A stretch of DNA of 64,000 nucleotides from Mastigias papua (lineage: Eukaryota > Cnidaria > Scyphozoa > Rhizostomeae > Mastigiidae), in the NCBI GenBank assembly GCA_964019165.1, contig OZ025271.1, positions 4,871,570-4,935,569 of the forward strand, in the 5' to 3' direction. Under the pieces are notes generated by a model. It was given only the letters and a program-made list of their open reading frames with translations. It was not told the DNA's origin and made no database searches. Positions 52,651 through 64,000 of the stretch are shown here, piece by piece. The translations under genes and the position numbers were made by a program. Each line of letters starts with the position of its first letter. The stretch's first letter is position 1.

Positions 52651-52757
52651 GAATTGTACATAGGACTAACCTGTACCTTCACATTACAAATTCCAAAGAT
52701 GCAAACGATACCACCACAAATCTACTATAAATTACTGAATTATAAGCAGGTGGACAG

Positions 52758-53650
52758 TTAGAGAGAGACAATAGTGTTCAAGAGCACACAATAATGTATT
52801 GGAAAATCTGGGCCCAATGAAGAACCGATAGTCACTCCATCAATCTGTTTGTACTGATGGCTATTGAAAATGAAATGATTATCCTTAACAGCAAATTCAA
52901 GTAGCTTCATAAACTGAGATACATTAAAGTGATAGTTGGCAACCCGAACCATATCAGCTTCAGCATAAATGGTATCAAGAACGATATTAAGAGCCTGATC
53001 GAGAGGAATATTAGTGAAAGACTACCGAAATCACAACTAAGCATGACAGCGTCTTGAGAGGAAGTGAACAGAATAATTTCATTAATAAATGAAAAACAGC
53101 TGTGAGTTGTATACTGATTACTTGTTAATGTTTGTAAGATGTGAGCCAGAAACTTAACAAGATCATAATTAAACGTCCTAATAGTAGACATAATAGACCT
53201 AACGGGACAATAGACCTTATGAACTTTAGGAAGACCATACAGAATAGCATGTTTACTACCTTGAGGAAAAACGTTACTATTAGCCGATTCAGAATTAGCA
53301 CAGTGTTTTAATAGATTGTCCCTAAGAAAAGTAATAAGTTAACCTTCGCGTTAATGCTGATATCCAATACATCAGCATCAAGTCTACTATGCAAACAGGG
53401 ATCAGATTGAAGTAATCCAATTTTATCAGTATAGTCGTTTTTAATAAGGATAACAACACCATTGCCCTTGTCAGGATGAACGACAACAAAACCTTTATTC
53501 CTGGACAAATTCTTTAAAGAACATAACTCTGCTGTACTAACGGTAAGAGAACAACAATTAAGTGAGGAACGATTCAAAGAGGAAGAGCAATTTTCTTTAA
53601 TTTATCATAATTGATCTTTAGCAAAATTGAACTCGCAGCGGCTACCAACA
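52758..53650 (-). pseudogene. Second Penelope-like RT, broken
   Basis: In coding order: FVVVHPDKGNGVVILIKNDYTDKIG (53500-53420), equivalent to the KPDKGSGVVILNKSDY block of the intact element; KVYCPVRSIMSTIRTFNYDLVKFLAHIL (about 53215-53140); SCDFGSL and an NIPL...DTI region (about 53040-52970); NYHFNVSQFMKLLEFAVKDNHFIFNSHQYKQIDGVTIGSSLGP (52940-52800). It ends before YVDD. Frameshifts break it at least three times. Sequence divergence from the 39-42 kb copy indicates a different Penelope lineage. Confidence 0.75.
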
Positions 53651-55158
53651 CGAATGGGCTGGTTATTCATGTTTTTGATAATTTTTTTCAATAGGGGTTA
53701 AGGAGTCGTAACACTCACCTTTATTTGGATGAATACAACACTTAAGGCCACAATATAGAACCTTCTTTCAATATCTTTAAATTCATAGGATAAATGATTA
53801 AATATGACCTTGTCAGGATTAATTCCTTCACTTAATTATTTCCTCTTCAAAAACTCTAATTTACGCTGTTGACTAGCTTTAGACCTACGTGCAATTCTGA
53901 TATTATCATGATGAATAAAAGTCGTTAAGTGAATGAAATCCAAATAGTCCTCTGAAGTCCTAATTTCAGTAATGATGTTACTCAAGTTTTCTTTAGTAGC
54001 CTTCAGTTGATGCCGTTTAAGTCGGAATTCTCTAGCAAGGAGTTCTCTTCTATAGGTCTATAGGTCTCTCTTCTATAGTCTCTCTTCTATAGGAGCTCTC
54101 TTCTCATTTTACATAATCTTCATAGGTGTTTTTACTCCTAATATGTTCATTGACGGTCTAGAATCGAAGGAAATTGGGAACCACGTCATAATCTAAACAA
54201 CTCTCAAGAGAAATTCACGCCCAGTGGAGACTGTAAGCGTTTCTTGTCAAAATTCTCACATGTTTGTAACGCATCTTATTTGACATTTTAGCCTGTTTAG
54301 AGTGATTTTCTTTTATTTTTTAAACAGTATTTCCCTTATTTAGGCATTGTCGCCTGTTTATATAGATACCTATCTGTACGATTGTGAAAATTTTCCCCCT
54401 GTTTTTCCCACTTATTTCTTCCCACTAGTTCTTTCCCACTTTAGCTGTATTATTTTAGCATTTACTTCTTATTCATTAGCTGAAGAGACAAATCTTAAAA
54501 TATTCTTAATTATCATTGTCTAGCTTTACACCGTTATGTCTTCGTAGTCTTATATGGCTATGTCTTGATTATGTCAAAATAAAAACAAAGAAATTTCGAT
54601 CACAAGCACTTTTTTCGTCGTGGCACTTCTATTAAAGTTTCATCAATCAGATAACGCTTCTATTGCGCATTTGCTATTCATAGAAGATCTATCCTATCAA
54701 CACTTTTTATGGAAGTCGCAACTTAGAAGCTAAGAACATAGTCAACTATCAGCTGCTGATCTTTAATCAAAAATTGAAGATTGTTACTGTAATCAAATAC
54801 TTCCTGTGATTAATCTTTGATCAAATAAAGATCATTACCAAGCAAGTAGATGGTGCAGTGAATTGATTTTTTCCATGGAAAGCTAATTAGAAAACAGTTC
54901 AGGTGGGTAATTCAAAATTGACGTTATGGAGCTCAACACAGGAGAGATTTGCGTGTCTCTGACATAACTTTTCTGGTAGCAGTTCAGAGTTCATTGATTC
55001 TGTTCGCTAACACAGTCAATGTATGAAATACAACCCGTGAACATATCCAAAGTAAATTAAAGTTAGAAGTTAGTTCATTGTTAAAGTAAAAATATAGCAG
55101 TAGAAGCTTGACCACGCATCACTTCAGCATATAGCTGCTTGCTGATTGACTGAAATAG
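53651..55158. other. Decayed Penelope 5' part and MACPF upstream region
   Basis: 53651-54200 probably continues the broken Penelope element (basic, Lys/Arg-rich frames on the minus strand). 54200-55158 shows no gene; the MACPF promoter and first exon are expected near its right end, but I see no convincing TATA box. Confidence 0.35.
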
Positions 55159-55745
55159 GTAAGAAAATACTTGTATTTGCATCTGGCCTAATTCATTAAA
55201 CTATGGGAAAGTCATCTCAACCTCTATGCTATCATTTAATGTTTAGTTGCGTGTGGCATCAAAAAATAAATATATAAAGAATTCTCTTACAATATTTAGC
55301 CGGTAATAGTATTAAAAGCTACAACGGAAATTATGCACGAAAAATTTTCCTACCATCATAATTGTTTAGCTATATCTAGTTATTGAAATATAAAGTAATT
55401 GAAAAATGCACAATTTCTACTTTATAGAATCTATTCATCGATTAAAAATGCTTCTTCTAGAATTCATTAAGCATTTTTAGATCGATTTATGAAGTAGAAT
55501 AATGGTACCTGACAGAATTAAATAATTATTTGCCATATATTGACTAGCTACAAGAATGTACTCCGTCACAACATCATTTCTCAACAACTCGTACTCAGCA
55601 AAAATTCAGAGGAGAACGAATTGCAAGAGGAGAGAAGCCCTGAGACAGAAATTTGTAATATGTCATAATTTTCTACTGTCCTATGTGTAGATGGCCAGGA
55701 AATTACTATCTATCAATATGTAAATCTGTATCATTCCATTTTTAG
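55159..55745 (+). other. Putative 5'-UTR intron of the MACPF gene
   Basis: A good donor (AG|GTAAG) lies at 55158-55163. A pyrimidine-rich acceptor, TTCCATTTTTAG, ends at 55745, one base before the start codon. The acceptor is convincing; the donor partner is an inference and others are possible. Confidence 0.5.
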
Positions 55746-55746
55746 A

Positions 55747-57678
55747 ATGGACGTTCCATATCTGGCATTGATTCTCATAGCAATCGCAACTCAACATCTT
55801 GTTTGTTCGACTCCATCAAATCAATATAAAGCCGCGCTTAATCAAAGATCAAAACTTAAGTCTGTGAGAGCTGCAGCCTCAACAAAACAAGAAATAAATC
55901 CATCTTCCAATGAAGAGGGTGATAGTCGACCTGAAGATTCCCCAAGAAGAAGAGGGAATAAAAGAACAACAACTGTAACCATCAAGTCTTGCAATGCCAA
56001 CTTTTGTGATCCGGGTTGGGAGCCTTATCCAAACATTGTGTCCAGTGTTACTGGGTACAACATACTGAAGGGCAATGCCTATAACCTTGGTACAGAACAA
56101 GATCCTGGATTTGAAACTGGCTACATATTTGTGCCTGTTGTAAAAGATGATGACGATCGATATGCTCTTCATGGTGGCATTACAGTGAGAGCAATTTCAA
56201 AATGTGATCTATCTCTGAATACAAGAACTGTAAGCACTGTTAAGCAATACCAGAATATAAACAGGGAGGTAGAAGGCAACTCAGAAGGCTGGAAAACAAA
56301 TCCACCAGTAGAGATTAGTGTTGAAGGAAAAGGTGTTGGTGCCAGTACAGAGCTACCTCCGTTGTTCGAAGCTTTCGGAACAGCAAATAAGGCTTTAAGG
56401 AATCACGAAGAGTTTTTCACAAAACGACAGGGTGTTTTAACTGTTAATGATGCCACATGCGCACTCTATGCAATGCAGATATCAAGAAGGTATCCACCCC
56501 CTTTTCAGCAATCATTCAAAAATGCAGTTTTGGCATTGGGTGCAGCTGTTGATGACACTGAGAGAAAAGAAGAATTTCACAAGTTCATTGAAGAGTTTGG
56601 AACCCATTTTCTGCAAAAGGCGACAATTGGAGCTCGTCTTTCTATTGTTAGGCGCTACAGTAGGGGAACATTTAAGAGAGCAACGGAAGAAGAGATTGAA
56701 AACTGCAATAAATTCAGGTTAGGATACTTTTACGTGAAGGAAGAAGGCGGAAACAACTGCACAAATTTGGAGAATGCCGGGGAATCAATGATTTTTAACA
56801 ACATTCAAAGGGAACAGATAATATCGTATGGAAGCAAGCCTTCGGATAGTTTAACTGATTGGGCAAATCAAGAATTTGATTCACCCGTTCCTATCAAGAT
56901 GAAACTCACTCCAATCCTAGAATTATTCCATAAAAATTTTATGCAGAGGGATGAAGATCTGAAATGGAGTGGTTATGCAACCATACGTGAGTGGATGACT
57001 CCTCTGTACAATAGTTACTGTGAGGACATGAAGGCTGCATTGGGGATAGAGTTCTGTAGACCTGGTGATATCAAAAGATGCGGGTACAATGATGAGTGCA
57101 ACCCAGCATTCGAAGATTGTGTACAAACTGCTGTAAATGATTATGAATGCATGACTAAAGTCACTAAATCCTACGTCAGCTCTCTGATAAATGCAGCAAT
57201 GGATAACATCAAAGACGGAATGAAAGCTGGAGAGGTGGCAAATCTAATCGAAAAAGCCTCATTGCCAAAACTGCATGGCTTTGAACTCTATGTCTTTGTC
57301 ATGAAAGATCATTATGGCAAATTACAAGTTGCTGGGAAGAACGCTATTCTGGAGCACAAAAATTCATTCAAGGCTGCAGTGGCTTGGGCAAGCTCAAGTG
57401 ATGTTGGAATAGCCAGTCAATTTGAACGAGACGTAACGCAAGTATTAAACGGTGAATTATGCAAGCCTTTTGACGCAAGGAAAGTTACATCAATGGACAA
57501 AGTGATTAAAGATGTAAACACAAAAGGTCACAGCGTTCAATTTTTTATTCATGGAAGCGACCCTGAAGCAGCCAATCATGATAACTCCGGTGCTTCTGAT
57601 ACCAAACCCGATTACCACATAATGTCTGGCTGTGGAGAAAAGAATCAGTACGTCTTAATTGGTCCCGGTAGGGGCTAG
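55747..57678 (+). CDS. Secreted MACPF/perforin-like protein
   Basis: 643 codons in one exon. Residues 1-20 are a signal peptide (MDVPYLALILIAIATQHLVC). A charged segment follows to the dibasic KR at 72-73, which could be a propeptide cleavage site. The MACPF domain spans about 95-420, with signature EFGTHFLQKATIGA at 283-296. The usual [YW]-G-T-H-[FY]-x6-G-G has Phe for the first aromatic and Ala for the last Gly. Residues 425-468 hold six cysteines (425, 437, 445, 451, 458, 468), perhaps an EGF-like or other disulfide module. Residues about 475-643 match nothing I recognise. MACPF proteins assemble into membrane pores in immunity or venom, and some sea anemone toxins combine MACPF with a Cys-rich tail. 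The start follows a splice acceptor. Confidence 0.92.
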   Translation: MDVPYLALILIAIATQHLVCSTPSNQYKAALNQRSKLKSVRAAASTKQEINPSSNEEGDSRPEDSPRRRGNKRTTTVTIKSCNANFCDPGWEPYPNIVSSVTGYNILKGNAYNLGTEQDPGFETGYIFVPVVKDDDDRYALHGGITVRAISKCDLSLNTRTVSTVKQYQNINREVEGNSEGWKTNPPVEISVEGKGVGASTELPPLFEAFGTANKALRNHEEFFTKRQGVLTVNDATCALYAMQISRRYPPPFQQSFKNAVLALGAAVDDTERKEEFHKFIEEFGTHFLQKATIGARLSIVRRYSRGTFKRATEEEIENCNKFRLGYFYVKEEGGNNCTNLENAGESMIFNNIQREQIISYGSKPSDSLTDWANQEFDSPVPIKMKLTPILELFHKNFMQRDEDLKWSGYATIREWMTPLYNSYCEDMKAALGIEFCRPGDIKRCGYNDECNPAFEDCVQTAVNDYECMTKVTKSYVSSLINAAMDNIKDGMKAGEVANLIEKASLPKLHGFELYVFVMKDHYGKLQVAGKNAILEHKNSFKAAVAWASSSDVGIASQFERDVTQVLNGELCKPFDARKVTSMDKVIKDVNTKGHSVQFFIHGSDPEAANHDNSGASDTKPDYHIMSGCGEKNQYVLIGPGRG

Positions 57679-57796
57679 TGCTAAGACAACTTAAAACTTT
57701 ATAATGGAGTAGACATTATTCCATTTTCAGAAAGATTGTACTAATAATCTGTTTTGTTACCATGAGGTAAATTAATGAATTCTAAAACATAACTGA

Positions 57797-57802
57797 AATA
57801 AA
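57797..57802 (+). promoter_or_regulatory. Polyadenylation signal AATAAA of the MACPF gene
   Basis: Canonical AATAAA 119 bp after the stop codon, with T-rich sequence beginning about 30 bp further on. Confidence 0.6.
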
Positions 57803-58259
57803 TCCGGAATGAATAAGTCATGAGTATGCTGTCCTTTAATTAAGGCTTGACAACATTATTCTATACTACACTTCAACCTGCAAATTACAGTACGAAATGT
57901 GCATACTACAGTATGACTCATCTCTACAAAAACTACATTTAACTACACAGAATAAGAAATTGAGAGAAAGATATCACAAATACATCATTCTTGCTCATTT
58001 AAAGGAAAAGCTATTAAAGTTCTGTAAGAGGACCAGTTTGATTGAGAAAAGTGCCAGGCTTGCTTAGAGTTACCAAAAGTTGAAATGTGTCAGAAATAAT
58101 TGGAGACAATAGGCCTATTAGAAAGTCCATTACATGCCGTTTCTACAGTGCGAAGCCTCATTTGGGTTGAAATACTAGGGTCATATTAGCGTCAGCTAAA
58201 ATAATCTGCTACTACCCGCCAGAAAGCTGGGTGAGTTGCATATTTGTATTCAGATATGA

Positions 58260-58584
58260 AGCTCTGTACGCAGGGCGTAGAGATTAGAAGACAAAAAAAG
58301 CATGTTCCCTCGAGCATCAAGGAGAAAACTATTGCTAATAGAAACAACTACCTAGTGAATTTAAGGATTCTAATGTTCAAATGAGATGCTATTCGACAGT
58401 AAGACAACAGCTCATTAAAAATCCAGAATGCTCCAAAAAATTTGCAGAAGACGATTTTCCGGTTAACAGACAATCAAAACAGTCTTTTCATTTTGGTCTT
58501 TTAGAATCTGTCAATGTTGAAGCTCACAACCTTGTTTTATGTAGACAGAAAGTGTTAGTTTTCTTCCTTGGGCTATTCAGCTAA
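58260..58584 (+). pseudogene. Penelope-like endonuclease C-terminal fragment
   Basis: RQQLIKNPECSKKFAEDDF, FHFGLLESVNVEAHNLVL and the end VFFLGLFS match the end of the intact Penelope protein ([45 protein letters not shown]). Upstream a frameshifted KKHVPSSIKEKTIANR corresponds to its KQHVPTSIRTKN. The change of QNP to HNL would affect the nuclease's last block. It lies about 0.6 kb after the MACPF gene, on the same strand. Confidence 0.8.
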
Positions 58585-59763
58585 GCTAAGGGTGTGTAGG
58601 TATCAATTGGCAAAACAATGTAGCGAATTTGACGTAGCAGTCTTCCAACCACAGGAATTCATACAGATTGGCTATAACTAAACTACATCATACGGTCGTT
58701 ATGAGATGTGTCACACTCCGACAGGTTCCGCGAAATAATGCTTTCAGATTGGCAACGACTAGTTTCTGATGTTATATTATATGGAAACTCTACTCATATC
58801 TTGCCTAAGTCTCAATAATGTTGTTTGTCGCCGTTCTTAACTTTATCAGCTTTCTCAACTCTCTTTAAGCCTTTACTTCCTTAGAGTATGTGCAGTCTTT
58901 GTTCTTGCATGTCCTTTCACTAAGATTTTATGATACCGGATCATTATAAGAAAATCCCTCGGATCTTCTCCAAATTTCTACCCTATGGGCAAAGAAGACA
59001 AAATTCAGTTCCTATTCTTAATTTGTCCAGTACCACAACACAAAGCACGTCGTAGGCCATTATGTAAATAGGATAAAGAAGAGCGGAAAAGACATTAGTT
59101 AAATTAAACAGTTAAATCTTATTCCTTCTAACGTACACATGCAATTTCTAGATAACGTGGACTCTTGTCCAGCATACATCAGAACAAGCCCAAAAACATC
59201 CTTAGCCTCTCTGCCAGAAATCTAGAAAGAATACAATTGCAAATAGTAATTTTCTTCAATTGATACGTCATCATTGTGTTCCCTCTGTCTTTACTCTGAT
59301 ACTATTCATTAAGTTGTATCTAGTTATATGACCTACAAGAAAGAGGATGGACAAAACTTGCATCACAAATCAGTCATTCTCTCTCATTAGGCCATTCTCT
59401 GGTCATTTGGCCTAAAACACAATATATAGAGAAAGTACATTATCAAGAGGGATTTTTACAAAGGAATTTCATATATCAGATCTTGTAAAGGTTGCTAATA
59501 CTTCTCACAATAACCATGAGCTAAAAATTTGGTTTGAGTCAAAGATCAACTGTAATAGCAATAAAATGGAAGCTAAATATAATTGACTTAAATCTGATCC
59601 TAATCGAGCCTCTTCTAACAATACAAGTTATTGACTGTCCAATGACTGCAGTCGTAAATTTTCATAAATCATATGACTCCTTGCATTTATTTCTGGGAGG
59701 TCTGAAGTTTAACAAGTTCACAATAAGCCATATACGGAAGAAAATTATGAACCAGCGACCAGG
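58585..59763. other. No recognisable gene
   Basis: AT-rich sequence without element ends or coding frames that I can support. Confidence 0.4.
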
Positions 59764-60632
59764 TACAACTACGGTTAAGTCTCGCTAAATTGTACCCTAG
59801 ATAAGTCGGACTTTCGTTTAGTCGGATTGATTTGTCATCCCCCTTGGATTTACTCACCAAAACCAGGCCAAAATACCTCGCTTAAGTCGTAACCTGGATG
59901 AGTCGGATTTTCCTTTAGTAGTACCAATTCTGGAAATCCCCTCGTCGAAAGTTCTCTGCCTTACTCGGATTACCTACTCGAAGTTTTCCGATATGCAGTT
60001 TTCAATGCCGGAGGCTTTGAAATTTTTATTGGGAATGAAGGAGTTAGAGATTTATTAGCTCGGGTATTCTGTTTGAATTGAGAGTTTTGATTGGTTTGTT
60101 TCATAAATTTTCTGACATTCCCTCGATGGACACAATAAAGTGTAAGCGGCATACGCAAGCAATAGTATAAAACCACGAGATATTTAAAAAAGAAGTCAAA
60201 AAGCAGAATCGCATGCAGCAATCTGACGGAAAAATGGATATCTAAACCAGATGTTGTTTGGGTGGATTTTAGGGAAGTCTATATATAATGATAAAATAGA
60301 GGAAACGAACAGAATTTAAGAGACTATTAAGAAATACTTGCTTGCTTTTCCATGTTCACAGATAGTGGAGAAATAGGAGTAATCACTTTGAAAGGCAGAT
60401 ATAGATTGAACACCATTTTCAAAAAGCAGCGGAAAGAGTAGTTACCTTTGTGTCCTTAATATGCTCCATAGGAATGCGATTATGTGTTATATTTTTATCA
60501 ACACTTTGACAACGATTAGTTATATCTAAAGAGAGTTCAACTTAGTGAGAGATTCGGTTTTCTCGCACATTTGTTACCTCGGATCAATTTCACATCTCAT
60601 TTGAGAGTACGACTTAACGGGACTCTACTGTA
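59764..60632. mobile_element. pogo/Tigger-like element, non-coding
   Basis: The right end read inward is TACAGTAGAGTCCCGTTAAG and the left end TACAACTACGGTTAAGTCTC. Both hold GTTAAGTC, and TA flanks are implied. Next to the left end are repeated TAAGTCGGA/AGTCGGATT motifs, usual in pogo-type elements (CAGTnnnnnCTCGTTAAGTCGG). No transposase was recognised inside. Ends are diverged, so boundaries are approximate. Confidence 0.55.
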
Positions 60633-63600
60633 TTATGCACTCTCTCATGGTAAAAGATCCTGGAATAACTCGAAATTTTTATCAATCTAATTATTGTCCT
60701 ACACAGATGCAGCCTCCATTGAGATAGAAATGGCAGACGGTATCTGCTCTTGCATGAAATTTTATTGTTGGCATCTTTTTAATGACCTTAGTTTGTTTGA
60801 AATTATACCAATGCAACTGCATAGTGTGAATTGTTAGCAGTTTGAAATGCTCTAAGTAATTATGTGACCCAAAGTTTAGAAAGAGATTTATTTTAATTTA
60901 TCTCTAGAATTAAATCAAGTAGTAAGCTCCCCCCCCCCCCCCCAAGGCTAACGATCTGGCAATGAGGTAAGGAATTAACTTTTATCGTGTTGACCATGCA
61001 CAAAACTTTTCGTGATAACACTGAAGATATGCACTACAATAGTAGTTAGCAAATGAAATGACATATCTTGAAAGGAGTTGAGGGCAATTTAAACTGCAAA
61101 TCGAAGGCAAATTATATCTAAAATGGTATAAAGCTTCTGAAGTAAAATTCTGAATGAAATTGTAGGTGTTATTATTTCTCAAAGAAATCTTTCCATTTTT
61201 TCAACGATTGCTGAATATTTTAGAATACCTGTCATGGTTATTTCTTCATCCTATGTTTCAATGAAATAGTGAGTGTTGATTATTCGTTAGTTAGCCTAGC
61301 TCCTCAGAGAGCTCCTCTTTAAGAAATTCCCCTACCTATAATCCCCTTTCAAAATGTTCATATCAGTGTTGCACCTATCTTGAACTTATCAATGTAGTAG
61401 CGTAGTTTATTAATATCTCCAAGTGAAGTAGTATGTAATATTATTGTGCTTAGTTGTGTTTGTTGTGTGTAGTAGCGGAATTTTCAAAGTGCGTGAACTG
61501 ATGATAAGATGATAGTATGATACAACAGTGCATTATATGAAAAATTACAGATACGTCTAAAGGGACTAAATGTAGATCTACTGCCATCTAGTATCTGAAT
61601 TTTGCTGGCAATACATTGATATCTAGAGAAGCTATTCTGGACTAGCTAAAATTATAAACAAGAATCTAATTAATACTCTGAACTTGATAGCGAAGTATAC
61701 AGTTACTACTGAAAAATGTGACCTCCTTACCAGACAATGAAGGTACTCCTACTGGAATGGGTATTAATGGATGAACATGATTTACTTCCATGTAGTAGAA
61801 TGGTATCGATGGTGGTTGCTAATAGATGTCATTTTGTATTTAATAACTATAAGCATAGTTGTGACTAACGAAAGAGATAAGTTTGCGTAGCTCTCCCACT
61901 TAATTTTGGACGTTGTTGCTAAGAACATGAGTGCATTTTTCGAAATGAAGCGGAATGAAGCTGTGTGAGCTGTGGGAAGTGATCACAGAAATTGGGATCA
62001 ACACTAAAATATATTAGAAGTTGGTTTCAAGATCAGCATGAAGGACTTCTCTGACTTTAAGTTGATTGAAAACACGATTTTGAATCTAGAGAGGTTAATT
62101 TAATCAGAGAGGGTAGAAACAGCTATTTTCTTCACCCAGAATATCTGGCATGTCCTTATGACGATGTTGCAAAGTTTGTGGTGTATTTCAAAACTGCACT
62201 CAAAGACATTAATGAGAGAAGATGTTGAATGTGAAATCAATGATATAGTAAAGTTGCCACTTGGCAAAAAAATGGTTGAGAAGTTAAGGACACTGTTCAG
62301 ACAAGAAACCAGCAACAATGCTAAGAAAATCATTGAAAAATTGAAAGCAAATTACATTGAGTTTCATGACACTTATAAGTGAGAGGCCTCTTATTTAGGT
62401 GATTTTGTATTTAATCAGTGTCACAGTTCCCATCAAGACTGTAATACTGCTTTATGACGTAACTATCTTGTTATTGCGATTCTTTTGCAGACTTCAAAAG
62501 TCAGCCATTGCAGGCAGATGGTTATCTTAAACTAAAAAGCTGTGATTTTATGAGTGATTTGTTTCTCATAATTTCCTCTTATGAAATTGGAACAATATGG
62601 TATAGCTACTACATAGCTGAAAATCTGCTCAGAAATGTCTGGTAGCAATAGCCTCCTGCAGACAGTTTACTGTAGAGGATGAAAACTGCAATAGGAGCCT
62701 TTTAGAGCCTTTACAATGCTATATGCTTGGAGGAGCTACCATTGTTCAACGGGACTGTGAAGTTTCTTGGACAGAACAGGGATTTAATGGGTGGAGTATA
62801 TCTCATATGACAAAGCAATATTCCAGAGTAATACTGAAAATATTTCATCACAGTTGCTTCACAGAGATAACTGTGAGTTCGCTTTAGAGTCAGCACTGGA
62901 CTTAGTTACTTTTAACATATTTCTGTTACAAATGAATATTTTCCATACTACTGGAAACAAATTTTATTTGCAGAAATTGAAGTCAATGCCAAAAAATGCA
63001 ATCTGGTGAAGTGAAAATATTTCTGGTGCGACCTTTCTTGCAACTTAATGCTATTGTATCTTTGTAGGTGTTTGTAAGTGCAGACATGGATACTATTAAA
63101 ACATGCACATTTCCTGCATGACCTCGTAGGCATTCAAGACTTACAAAATGAATATCCATTTTAATAGTAATTACGAGTTAACTCTCAAAATCATATCGTA
63201 ATCTTTGAGTTTAATATCGATTTTGTTCTAGTGTTAGCAAAACAGTTGATCAAAATCAAGTACAACAAAGTTACTATAATTGCCGAGATTTAAGCACCGA
63301 CTTTTCTGTAAAAACTGAATATAAAATGTTTATATATGTTTCTGTATAATATTCTTTGAAAGCATGCTTAGTAATACTAAAAACAAGCCCCTTCGTTAAT
63401 CAGTCTCACTTCGAAGACTTTTATCAGATTGTTTATTTATATTCAATATTTAGTATTGTTCTATAGTAAGCACATTTATGCTCTGCCAAGCTGCATCTCA
63501 GGTGATGTTTTGACCCAAAAATTTCCCTGTGCCTAAATTTTGTTATTAAACAAATTTCCTATGATCGCTATGGTATATTTTGAAGGATAAAAAAGGAAAT

Positions 63601-64000
63601 AGGATAAGTTGAGGGTTCTATCAAAGGTATGAAAAAGCCACAAGAGGTTCATATAGGTCATGCTTCTAAGAGATGTGTAAGAACAATATCTAATGAGAAT
63701 CAGGAAGCAGGAAATGCTGATACTGCCTTTGAGACATTGTTTATCATTATGTTGATAGGGGTACACAAATACCTCGTAAAATCTTTCAACACAACTATTT
63801 TTAATTCAGACTGAGATTTGTGCAATAGCATGAATACAACAATATGAAGTGTTGAAGAATGCACTGGGTGCGGTATACAGTTTTGGTTCTTTTTGTTAAA
63901 TACGACTACATTCGTCACTTAGAAGTATCAATGACCAACTTGGCTGGATTGTTCTCACATGGTCATAGGAATTTAGAACTGGAGCGAGTTCTGACTACCC
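60633..64000. other. No recognisable gene
   Basis: AT-rich sequence with short frames. The best, 62158-62382 (74 codons, Lys/Glu-rich helix), matches nothing I know. A run of 17 C lies at about 60929-60945. Confidence 0.4.

Noticed and set aside
56447..56722. Alternate-frame 91-codon ORF within the MACPF gene
   Set aside because: Out of frame with the MACPF signature and lacking family features; an overlap shadow.
62158..62382. 74-codon Lys/Glu-rich frame as a gene
   Set aside because: No recognised domain, no splice or regulatory context; too weak to call.

Overview
This window looks like metazoan nuclear DNA from a repeat-rich, AT-rich genome. The evidence is degenerate LINE, Penelope-like, Gypsy and Copia retroelements, animal-type DNA transposons, long TA microsatellites, and one gene with a likely spliced 5' UTR, a secretory signal and a MACPF domain. 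The mix of element families and the form of the MACPF protein fit a non-bilaterian such as a cnidarian. That is inference; lophotrochozoans and other invertebrates are not excluded.

Layout. 0.5-2.4 kb holds pieces of a GIY-YIG reverse-transcriptase element split by TA tracts; a third piece lies at 8.6-8.9 kb. 2.86-3.37 kb is a pogo/Tigger deletion derivative. 3.55-4.73 kb is a young 5'-truncated LINE. 4.8-8.4 kb is a decayed CR1-like LINE with an esterase-type ORF1. 9.06-10.43 kb is an RLE-type LINE 3' end between microsatellites. 11.98-13.8 kb is a Copia wreck carrying a hAT-like insertion. 14.05-15.51 kb is a Tc1/mariner element. 15.83-20.4 kb is a nearly full-length LINE on the minus strand. 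23.67-25.31 kb is a DNA transposon of unrecognised family with TAA duplications. 26.0-28.7 kb is a long-inverted-repeat element with a 9-bp duplication. 29.04-29.91 kb is a candidate element with TTATAA ends. 31.6-37.5 kb is a Gypsy element carrying three nested insertions. 38.3-42.3 kb is a Penelope-like element with an uninterrupted 838-codon reading frame, terminal direct repeats and palindromes. 42.5-43.1 kb is a gag remnant, 45.13-46.02 kb a Harbinger derivative, 46.7-49.25 kb a decayed LINE, 49.81-50.61 kb a hAT-like MITE, 52.4-52.65 kb a tRNA-derived SINE, and 52.76-54.0 kb a broken second Penelope copy.

The only convincing host gene is the MACPF/perforin-like secreted protein at 55.75-57.68 kb. 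It has a likely 3' splice site directly before its ATG and a polyadenylation signal about 120 bp after its stop. A Penelope endonuclease fragment (58.3 kb) and a pogo-like element (59.8-60.6 kb) follow. The rest of the right end shows no recognisable gene.

The genes do not form a pathway. The record is one of repeated insertion, nesting and decay around one effector-type gene. The most unusual items are the TAA-flanked transposon family and its MITE relative, the long-inverted-repeat element, the palindromes beside the Penelope element with hammerhead-like motifs, and the unassigned C-terminal domain of the MACPF protein.
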